Part shown: positions 7,128-12,672 of the stretch, piece after piece
Numbering within the stretch: the stretch's first letter is position 1
Layout of the letters: every line of letters starts with the position of its first letter
DNA from: Gemmatimonadota bacterium
GTDB taxonomy: Bacteria; Gemmatimonadota; Gemmatimonadetes; Gemmatimonadales; GWC2-71-9
Reading direction: 5' to 3'
NCBI GenBank assembly: GCA_003221085.1
Contig: QHUD01000100.1
Coordinates: 1 to 20,762 of the forward strand
Length of the DNA: 20,762 bases
Notes under the pieces: model-generated
The model's input: the letters and a program-made list of their open reading frames with translations, nothing else
What the model was told of the DNA's origin: nothing
Database searches by the model: none
Made by a program: the position numbers and the translations under genes

Positions 7128-7582
7128 CTGACAGGCGCCGACAGGCCGGCGAGGGCCTCGAGCTGCTGCCGCGGGATCACACCCGCCTGCCGGCCCACCT
7201 CCTGACCCTGCCGGAACACGAGCAGCGTCGGAATCGCGCGGATGCCGAACCGATGCGTGGTCGCCGGATTGCGGTCGGTGTCGAGCTTCAGCACCAGTAC
7301 CTCGCCCTGACGCTCGCGCGCGAAGTCGTCGAGGATTGGCGCCATGATCTTGCACGGACCGCACCAGTCGGCGTAGCCGTCGAGCACGACCGGTACCTCT
7401 GTGCCCTTGAGCACGGCGTCGAGCGTCGCGTCCGTGACCGCCATGGGGCGATCGAGCAAGATCGGGCGGGCGCAGCTGCCGCATTTCGGACGGTCCGCGA
7501 GGCGGGTGAGATCCACCCGGTTCAGCGTGCCGCAGAACGGGCAGGCGACCGTCGCGCGTTTACTGACCTCTGTGACCGACAC
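7124..7582 (-). CDS. trxC: Thioredoxin 2 with N-terminal zinc-binding motif
   Basis: TrxC is a cytoplasmic dithiol reductant kept reduced by NADPH and thioredoxin reductase. The 152-aa product has two Cys pairs, CPFC (14-17) and CGSC (34-37), forming the zinc ribbon typical of thioredoxin 2. A thioredoxin domain follows with the WCGPCK active site (C74, C77) and the cis-proline in RAIPT (P118). GTG at 7582 is supported by GGAGG 6 nt upstream. It follows the Rid gene by 20 bp and is coupled to the TM2 gene (GTGA). Being in one operon with transhydrogenase, the source of NADPH, is consistent with a shared redox role. Confidence 0.95.
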   Translation of the reverse strand: MSVTEVSKRATVACPFCGTLNRVDLTRLADRPKCGSCARPILLDRPMAVTDATLDAVLKGTEVPVVLDGYADWCGPCKIMAPILDDFARERQGEVLVLKLDTDRNPATTHRFGIRAIPTLLVFRQGQEVGRQAGVIPRQQLEALAGLSAPVR

Positions 7583-7602
7583 GGCTCACCTCCGTCTGGA
7601 AT

Positions 7603-7998
7603 CTACTCGTCGCGGGCCACGATCGCTTCCGCTTCGATTTCCACCAGCATCTCGGGCGTCACAAGGCGGCTGACGGCCACGAGGGTGCTCGCGGGCCGGA
7701 TGTCCCGGAACACCTCGCCATGCGCCCGCCCCACCCGCTCCCAGTCGGCGATGTCGGTCAGGTACATGCGGGTCCGCACCACGTCGCGGAGCGATGCGCC
7801 GGCCTGGACCAGCGCCCGCTCGATGTTCTTGAGTGCCTGAACCGCCTGCAGGTACGCGTCCCCGATCCCGACGATCGCGCCGTCGGGCCCAGTCGCCGTC
7901 GTGCCCGACACGTGCACCGTGGACCCGACGCGGACCGCGCGCGAATAACCGACGATCGGCTCCCACGGCGCCCCGCTCGAGATGTTTTGACGCGCCAT
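7603..7998 (-). CDS. Rid (YjgF/YER057c/UK114) family protein lacking the RidA catalytic arginine
   Basis: The 131-aa product has the chorismate-mutase-like Rid fold, with VHVSGTTATGPDGAIVG (46-62), QAVQALKNIERAL and VRTRMYLTDIADWERVGRAHGEVF. In RidA an arginine near the C-terminus (PARSCVEVARL in enteric proteins) hydrolyses reactive imines. Here the matching stretch reads RPASTLVAVSRL, so by hand alignment the arginine is replaced by serine. It is therefore probably a Rid subfamily without the classic deaminase activity. ATG at 7998 has AGG 7 nt upstream and gives the usual length; an upstream ATG at 8052 adds an unsupported extension. It lies between the DUF488 gene and trxC. Confidence 0.88.
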   Translation of the reverse strand: MARQNISSGAPWEPIVGYSRAVRVGSTVHVSGTTATGPDGAIVGIGDAYLQAVQALKNIERALVQAGASLRDVVRTRMYLTDIADWERVGRAHGEVFRDIRPASTLVAVSRLVTPEMLVEIEAEAIVARDE

Positions 7999-8045
7999 AC
8001 CTGAACCTACGCACTGGCGTGACGGTTCGCGCGGGCAGACCAGCG

Positions 8046-8585
8046 CTAACACAGGGCGATCTGGTCGGGCGGCCCGGCGGGATAGCGCAGCCGTCCCCCC
8101 GGAAGCACTTCAGCGTGTGTCGAGAGGTGATGCGGGTCCACCCGGGTGGCGCCGAGGATGTGGCCCACCTCTTCCCCCCGGGCCGCCAGCGCGTCGGCGA
8201 TCAGCTGGCGGTGGCAGCGCCACGGCACGGCTTCGGCGCACAGGATCGCGGTCGGCCGGGCCTGCGCGAGCTCGCGCAGCCGCGCCAGGGCACCCTCGAA
8301 TGCCGGCGTCTCCATGTAGTCGGCGTAGCCGCGGAAGGCGGCGCTGCGCCACGCCATGTTGGCCGAGTCCCGGCGGGCCGTCCGGCGCCCGCCGAGATCG
8401 GGCTCATGATGGTAGCGGACGCTCGCTTGCTCGAGCGCGGTGGCCAGCGCCTCTCGGGCGAATTGTGGGTGGCGGCGCGACGCCGGATAGCGGCGCACGT
8501 CCACCACTTGGGTGACCCGATGGGCTGCGAGCAGACCGAGGAACTCGGCGAGCTCCCGAGTCGAGTGCCCGATGGTGTAGATCAC
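8046..8585 (-). CDS. DUF488 family protein
   Basis: This 179-aa protein begins with the family hallmark IYTIGHSTRELAEFL and continues with VVDVRRYPASRRHPQF and CAEAVPWRCHRQLIADAL, the usual Cys/His-containing C-terminal motif. DUF488 proteins are widespread, cytoplasmic and functionally undefined. The start is uncertain. GTG at 8585 sits directly before the conserved IYTIGHS and is preferred. A GTG at 8639 has GAGGGG about 9 nt upstream, but it would overlap the divergent arsR promoter. It is the first gene of the leftward DUF488 > Rid > trxC > TM2 > pnt series, 47 bp before the Rid gene. Confidence 0.85.
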   Translation of the reverse strand: MIYTIGHSTRELAEFLGLLAAHRVTQVVDVRRYPASRRHPQFAREALATALEQASVRYHHEPDLGGRRTARRDSANMAWRSAAFRGYADYMETPAFEGALARLRELAQARPTAILCAEAVPWRCHRQLIADALAARGEEVGHILGATRVDPHHLSTHAEVLPGGRLRYPAGPPDQIALC

Positions 8586-8632
8586 CCCCGGAAGCAAGCG
8601 CCGCCCCGGTCCCGGTGGAAGTCCCGGGCCAC

Positions 8633-8660
8633 TTGACACGGCGTGCCACCCCTCTATAGT
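8633..8660 (+). promoter_or_regulatory. Near-consensus sigma-70 promoter of the arsR gene
   Basis: A perfect TTGACA (8633-8638) is followed after 16 bp by TATAGT (8655-8660). Transcription would begin about 7 nt further on, at or next to the A of the arsR ATG (8668). This is the clearest promoter in the window. Confidence 0.75.
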
Positions 8661-8675
8661 TAACCATATGGTTAA
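8660..8675. promoter_or_regulatory. Perfect 16-bp palindrome over the arsR start (probable operator)
   Basis: TTAACCATATGGTTAA is a perfect dyad that starts at the last base of the -10 box, covers the expected transcription start, and contains the ATG codon. ArsR/SmtB proteins bind AT-rich dyads in their own promoters as dimers, so this is probably the site of autorepression. It lies upstream of the divergent DUF488 gene as well and could affect both. Confidence 0.7.
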
Positions 8676-9120
8676 GTATGACGAACCCGCACTCGACGCC
8701 ACGTTCGCCGCGCTCGCCGACCCCACGCGCCGGGCGATCCTCGCCCGGCTGGCCACGCGCGAATCGTCGCTCACGGATCTGGCGCGTCCGTTTCGCATGT
8801 CCCTCCCCGGCGTCCACAAGCATCTGCGCGTGCTCGAGCGCGCTGGCCTGGTGGCGCATGCGAAGCAGGGCCGCATTCGCCGCTGCCGGCTCGTCGCGCG
8901 CCCAATGAAGGACGTCGCGCGCTGGATCGAGCCGTACCGCCGATTGTGGGAGGCGCAGTTCGACGCTTTGGCCGCCTATCTCGCTCAGCCCCACGCACAG
9001 GAGTCATCCGCATGGCCACCCGACAAGAGCAGCAATCGACCGTCACCCTCCGGCTCCGGCGCACGTTCCCGGCGCGGCCGGAGCGCGTCTTCCGTGCGTG
9101 GACGACGCCCGCGGAAATGA
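8668..9120 (+). CDS. ArsR-family winged-helix transcriptional repressor
   Basis: This is a 150-aa regulator of the ArsR/SmtB family. Residues 8-100 form the winged helix: FAALADPTRRAILARLA, then the recognition helix LTDLARPFRMSLPGVHKHLRVLERAGLVAH, and the wing KQGRIRRCRLV. It has no CxC metal-binding motif, like the branch that controls SRPBCC genes. The family usually ends near residue 110; here the frame continues about 40 residues into a Ser/Arg/Pro-rich tail, overlapping the next gene by 109 nt. ATG 8668 coincides with the predicted transcript start, so the mRNA would be leaderless. It probably represses its own operon (SRPBCC, DinB); the inducer is unknown. Confidence 0.9.
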   Translation: MVKYDEPALDATFAALADPTRRAILARLATRESSLTDLARPFRMSLPGVHKHLRVLERAGLVAHAKQGRIRRCRLVARPMKDVARWIEPYRRLWEAQFDALAAYLAQPHAQESSAWPPDKSSNRPSPSGSGARSRRGRSASSVRGRRPRK

Positions 9121-9467
9121 AGCAATGGAAGGCCCCGGGGCCGCTCACCACGCCGGTCGCCGAAGTAGACCTCCGACCCGGCGGCGCGTACCGCATTCAC
9201 ATGCAAGCGCCCGACGGCGCGCTGCACCGGCTGGTCGGCGTCTACCGCATCGTGGACCCTCCGAAGAAGCTGGTGTATACCTGGCGGTGGGAGAGCGAGC
9301 CGGATTCCCCGGAAACCCTGGTGACCGTCGAGTTCCTGGACCGCGGTAACGTGACCGAGCTGGTGCTTACGCAGGAGCTGTTCCCGTCCGAGGATGCAAA
9401 ACAGAAGCACGAGACCGGATGGACCGGGTGCTTCGAGAAGCTCGCCCTCCTGGTCCAGGCCCGCTGA
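9012..9467 (+). CDS. SRPBCC / AHSA1-like (activator of Hsp90 ATPase homologue) protein
   Basis: This 151-aa START-like protein has the AHSA1 pattern: RTFPARPERVFRAWTTPAEM (17-36), VDLRPGGAYRIHMQAPDG, then GVYRIVDPPKKLVYTWRWE and a C-terminal helix ending HETGWTGCFEKLALL. Such domains form a hydrophobic ligand cavity; in bacteria they are often encoded right after an ArsR gene, and the ligand is mostly unknown. ATG 9012 has AGGAG 8 nt upstream, which fixes the start inside the arsR tail. The DinB gene follows 15 bp later. Confidence 0.9.
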   Translation: MATRQEQQSTVTLRLRRTFPARPERVFRAWTTPAEMKQWKAPGPLTTPVAEVDLRPGGAYRIHMQAPDGALHRLVGVYRIVDPPKKLVYTWRWESEPDSPETLVTVEFLDRGNVTELVLTQELFPSEDAKQKHETGWTGCFEKLALLVQAR

Positions 9468-9482
9468 AAAGGAGAATGGAAC

Positions 9483-9968
9483 ATGAGCGAGAAGCAGCAG
9501 TTTCTGACCCAGCTCGAGAAAGAGCTATCCACGACCATGCGGGTACTCAAGGCCTACCCGGGCACGAAGGCGGATCTGAAGCCGCACGCCAAGTGCAAGG
9601 CGGCAAAAGATCTCGCGTGGATGTTCGTGACGGAGCAGAACGCCAGTCAGCAGGCTCTGGACGGTGGAATCGAGTTCGGCAAGATGCCGAAGGCGCCGGA
9701 CACCCTGGCGGATGTGATCGCCACGTACGAGAAGTCGTCCCAGGCGTTCGTGGAGCGCATCCGGAAGACTCCCGACGCCGAGCTCAACAAGACGGTGAAG
9801 TTTTTCGTGGCGCCGAAGCAGATGGGCGATCTGCGGAAGATGGACGTGCTGTGGTTCATGCTCATGGACCAGGTGCATCACCGCGGCCAGTTCTCCGTCT
9901 ATCTCCGCATGGCTGACGGCAAGGTCCCGTCGATCTACGGGCCGTCCGCGGACGAGCCTTGGATGTAG
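9483..9968 (+). CDS. DinB-fold protein (DinB/YfiT-like)
   Basis: The 161-aa product looks like a four-helix DinB/YfiT-type protein. The best evidence is the C-terminal signature LMDQVHHRGQFSVYLRMADG with VPSIYGPSADEPW, common to a large subfamily. Many DinB proteins bind a metal through three histidines; here H132 and H133 are clear, but the usual first histidine in helix 2 is not obvious (KDLAWMFVTEQ). Some relatives act as thiol-dependent transferases, but none is assignable here. ATG 9483 has AAGGAG 8 nt upstream. The gene ends 4 nt before a long hairpin, so it is probably the last gene of the arsR operon. Confidence 0.85.
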   Translation: MSEKQQFLTQLEKELSTTMRVLKAYPGTKADLKPHAKCKAAKDLAWMFVTEQNASQQALDGGIEFGKMPKAPDTLADVIATYEKSSQAFVERIRKTPDAELNKTVKFFVAPKQMGDLRKMDVLWFMLMDQVHHRGQFSVYLRMADGKVPSIYGPSADEPWM

Positions 9969-9972
9969 CCCT

Positions 9973-10040
9973 GTCGGCGGCCGGGGGCCCGCTACGCGAC
10001 AAAAAAGACGCAGTCGCTTCGCGGGCCCCCGGCCACCGAC
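9973..10040. repeat. Long imperfect inverted repeat (28-nt arms) after the DinB gene
   Basis: Arms at 9973-10000 and 10013-10040 are reverse complements at 25 of 28 positions, with a 14-bp perfect GC-only core (GGCCGGGGGCCCGC) and a 12-nt A-rich loop (AAAAAAGACGCA). It begins 4 nt after the DinB stop. No T-run follows on the plus strand, so it is not a textbook intrinsic terminator. It could still stop transcription, protect the 3' end, or be a dispersed REP-like element. Confidence 0.7.
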
Positions 10041-10071
10041 GATCATAGATTCGGTCGTAAGAACCGGATAG

Positions 10072-11229
10072 ATGACGGCACGGCAAAACGCTAAGTTCTC
10101 TAGCGTGAGCCGTGCCGCTGTCGCTTCCGACCTGACGCCCGAGCGTCGCTGGCGCATCGTGCTGGCGCGCGATCGGCGCTATGACGGCGCGTTCGTATAC
10201 GCGGTGCAGTCGACGGGGATCTATTGCCGCCCGTCGTGTCCCAGCCGGCGCCCGCGGCGTGAACAGGTCGCCTTCTTCCCGGTGCCGGAGGCGGCGGAGC
10301 AGGCGGGCTTCCGCCCCTGCCGCCGCTGCCGACCGGCGGAAGCGTCCCTGCCCGACCCCGGGATGCCCCTCGTGCGGACCGTCTGCCGGCTGATCGATGC
10401 GCACCCGGACCGGCCCGCGGGTCTCGCCGCCCTGAGCGCGCGAGCCGGCGTGACGTCCCATCGGCTGCTGCGCACCTTTCAGCGGGTACTCGGCATCAGC
10501 CCGCGCCAATACCGCGACGCGCGCCGCTTGGACCGGTTCAAGACGGAGCTGCGCTCCCGGGGCCGCGTGAGCCCGGCTTTGTACGAAGCGGGGTACGGCT
10601 CGACCAGTCGCGTGTACGAGCAGACACACACCCGGCTGGGGATGACGCCCGCCGCGTACAGCCGCGGCGCGCCGGGCCTCCGCATCACCTTCACGATCGC
10701 GCCTTGCGCGCTCGGCCGGCTGCTCGTGGCGACGACCGCGCGCGGCATTTGCCGCGTGAGTCTGGGGAGTGGGGCGGAACAGCTCGAGAAGGGGTTGCGG
10801 GCCGAGTTCCCCGCCGCCGAGCTGCACCGCGACCGTGGCGCCCTGGCGACGGCGATCGGCGCGCTCCTGCGCTACCTGGACGGGGCTATGGAGCCGCTCG
10901 ATCTCCCGTTGGACGTGCGCGCGACAGCGTTTCAGCGGCGCGTGTGGGAGGCCCTGCGGCGCATTCCCTACGGCACCACCCGCACCTATGCCGAGATCGC
11001 CCGAGCGATCGGCACCCCGTCCGCCACGCGGGCGGTGGCGCGCGCGTGCGCGACGAACCCGGCGGCGCTCGTGATCCCCTGCCACCGGGTCGTGCGAGCA
11101 GACGGCGGGCTCGGCGGCTACCGCTGGGGCATCGCGCGCAAGCGCGCATTGTTGGAGCAGGAGGAGACACCACAGCCGGGTCGCGCGGCTCGCGGCCCGG
11201 CTGATCGTGGAGAGCGGAAGGCCCGCTAG
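10072..11229 (+). CDS. ada: Ada: methylphosphotriester sensor, AraC activator and O6-methylguanine methyltransferase
   Basis: Ada repairs alkylated DNA and activates its regulon once methylated. The 385-aa product has all three modules. The zinc-binding N-terminal domain has C52, C56, C83 and C86 (YCRPSCPSRRP and FRPCRRCRP), the same spacing as C38/C42/C69/C72 of E. coli Ada. An AraC-type HTH region follows (about 98-195: LAALSARAGVTSHRLLRTFQ, GISPRQYRDARRL). The C-terminal methyltransferase has VIPCHRVV with acceptor C337 and the RRIPYGTTRTYAEIA segment. ATG 10072 directly follows an in-frame stop, and has only a weak ribosome site. Its first codons lie in a predicted nested hairpin. Its stop shares CTAG with the convergent lipoprotein gene. 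Confidence 0.95.
   Translation: MTARQNAKFSSVSRAAVASDLTPERRWRIVLARDRRYDGAFVYAVQSTGIYCRPSCPSRRPRREQVAFFPVPEAAEQAGFRPCRRCRPAEASLPDPGMPLVRTVCRLIDAHPDRPAGLAALSARAGVTSHRLLRTFQRVLGISPRQYRDARRLDRFKTELRSRGRVSPALYEAGYGSTSRVYEQTHTRLGMTPAAYSRGAPGLRITFTIAPCALGRLLVATTARGICRVSLGSGAEQLEKGLRAEFPAAELHRDRGALATAIGALLRYLDGAMEPLDLPLDVRATAFQRRVWEALRRIPYGTTRTYAEIARAIGTPSATRAVARACATNPAALVIPCHRVVRADGGLGGYRWGIARKRALLEQEETPQPGRAARGPADRGERKAR
10076..10117 (+). other. Nested hairpin over the first codons of ada
   Basis: CGGCACGGC (10076-10084) pairs perfectly with GCCGTGCCG (10109-10117). Inside it CGCTA (10089-10093) pairs with TAGCG (10101-10105), leaving a 7-nt loop and a small internal loop. In mRNA this would fold just past the ada ATG and could affect initiation. 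It may also be a chance result of a GC-rich coding start. Confidence 0.4.
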
Positions 11230-12479
11230 GGCGTTTCGAACTTCACATCCAGCGCGGTCAGTGCGCGTGGAGGACCGGCCGACGTCACGGTGGCGCGCCC
11301 TTCGGCCCGCACCGCATGGTGAGCGGTGAGCGCGTCGGCGGCCGCCTGCAGCGTGTGGATGTCACCTTCCGCGTCGATCCGCGTCTCGCTCGTCACCGCG
11401 ACCACGGTGCCGTCGTCGAGGGTGAACTTCGAGCCCGCCACGTCAACGCTCGCCACGGTGCCCTCGAACTCCACCATCATGACGGGCGGCGGCGGCTCTT
11501 CGCCCCGCACCTCGAACTCGATGCGGATGGCGTCGAGCGTCAGTGGATTCGCGCTGTCTACCAGTCCACGGCCCTCCGCCTGGACCGTCTTGCCGGCGGT
11601 GAGCGCGTCCTTGACCGCGGGGAGCCCTGTGAGATGATCGTCACCGTCGCCTTCACGCGCCTCGAACTCCGTCCCGGCGACGATGCGGATGATGGTGCCG
11701 TCCTTGAGAGTCACGGTCTGCGCGGTCACGTCCACCGATTGGACCAATCCCTCGAACTCGCGCACGCCCTCGACCTCGGGGTTCTCCTGTTTGAGCGTCG
11801 TCGTGCCGTCGCTCAAACGCAGCTCCAGGCTCAGACCCAACACCTTGAGGAATCCGTCGGGGGGCGGGGTCGGGTTCGTGACCAGATTGGCCGCCGCAAT
11901 GTTGAGCTGGAGGACCGAATGGTTGTTTCCCTCATCGATCTTCAGGTCGGCCGCAAGGAAGGCGCCATCGCCCGGCGCCTGGGGGGCGGTCGGCGGCTGC
12001 CGCGACGCCGTCAGCGTCGGGTTGTGCCCGGCGGCGATGTCCGCCTGGACCAGCGCGACGAAATCTGCGAGCGTCGGCGTGCCGCTTGAGGCGTCGTCGT
12101 CATCGTGACGGATCTGTGAAGACCCGTTGGCGGCGATCTTCAGGCCGCCGACTTCGAGGGTGAAGGTCGCGGTGTCGGTCCCGGCCGTGACGGCGGTGAC
12201 GCGACTGCGAACCCGCTCCGGGCGCGTCATCTCCTGCGATTCCTCGAGCTCGACGCGGCGCGCGAGCAGTGTGCCGGGAATCACCCGCACCTCGACGCGA
12301 GTCGGGCCGGTCTGCAAGAGACTCTGGGCATCGGGGAGTGAGACCGTACGGGAGAACTGGATCGGGTTGGAGCCGGGGCCGCCGGGCGAGTGATCGCAGG
12401 CGGCGGCGAACAGAGTCAGCAAGAGCGTGGCGGGTACTCCGATCGCCGACCTGGGGCGGCGAAAGCTCGGGAGCGGCAT
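11226..12479 (-). CDS. Secreted lipoprotein with three DUF5666-like repeats
   Basis: The 417-aa product has a lipoprotein signal: basic start, hydrophobic stretch ATLLLTLFAA, then lipobox ending at C28. Three related units follow: a degenerate one (about 88-197, RVRSRVTAVTAGTDTATFTL), then 240-323 (REFEGLVQSVDVTAQTVTLKDG) and 336-416 (VEFEGTVASVDVAGSKFTLDDG). Each ends in a segment like ALTAGKTVQAEGRG. This pattern fits DUF5666 beta-rich domains of unknown function. The start at 12479 has GAGGAG 7 nt upstream; upstream in-frame ATGs at 12494 and 12563 are less likely. It is probably anchored in the outer or cytoplasmic membrane, facing the periplasm or cell surface. Confidence 0.85.
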   Translation of the reverse strand: MPLPSFRRPRSAIGVPATLLLTLFAAACDHSPGGPGSNPIQFSRTVSLPDAQSLLQTGPTRVEVRVIPGTLLARRVELEESQEMTRPERVRSRVTAVTAGTDTATFTLEVGGLKIAANGSSQIRHDDDDASSGTPTLADFVALVQADIAAGHNPTLTASRQPPTAPQAPGDGAFLAADLKIDEGNNHSVLQLNIAAANLVTNPTPPPDGFLKVLGLSLELRLSDGTTTLKQENPEVEGVREFEGLVQSVDVTAQTVTLKDGTIIRIVAGTEFEAREGDGDDHLTGLPAVKDALTAGKTVQAEGRGLVDSANPLTLDAIRIEFEVRGEEPPPPVMMVEFEGTVASVDVAGSKFTLDDGTVVAVTSETRIDAEGDIHTLQAAADALTAHHAVRAEGRATVTSAGPPRALTALDVKFETP

Positions 12480-12672
12480 AGGGCGTCTCCTCATTGGGGA
12501 TCGAGCGGCTGATCCTAAAGACTGCGGAGCAGTCGTCGCGGTAACGAGCAGGCAGCGTGCCATGACCTACGATCAGCCGTGAGGAGGCGAAACAGTTGCG
12601 AGGTGAGACGTGCTGGTCCGAAACGGGACGGCCTGGCGCGAAATGATGCGGTTACATTCCTGACATTCCGTC
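12480..12672. promoter_or_regulatory. Divergent regulatory region between lipoprotein and ClC genes
   Basis: This 193-bp region must hold both promoters. It contains a 9-bp inverted repeat pair CGGCTGATC / GATCAGCCG (12506-12514 and 12571-12579), a perfect 6-bp hairpin GACTGC-GGA-GCAGTC (12520-12534) between the arms, and a direct repeat of ACATTCC (12654-12660 and 12663-12669) just before the ClC start. I could not pick reliable -10/-35 boxes. The dyads look like possible regulator sites. Confidence 0.45.
12610..12663 (+). CDS. Possible 17-codon leader ORF upstream of the ClC gene
   Basis: A GTG at 12610 has GAGG 6 nt upstream and opens a short frame (MLVRNGTAWREMMRLHS) that ends in TGA at 12661-12663, 9 nt before the ClC ATG. 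The ClC start lacks its own ribosome site, so ribosomes finishing this leader could restart there. This rests only on spacing and a ribosome-site match, so it may be chance. Confidence 0.25.
   Translation: MLVRNGTAWREMMRLHS

Noticed and set aside
10041..10071. Ada-box style operator before ada
   Set aside because: I looked for an AAAGCGCA-like motif and found none convincing in the short gap.
9862..11085. 407-aa open frame on the minus strand
   Set aside because: Antisense of ada; Arg/His/Ala-rich, no domain.
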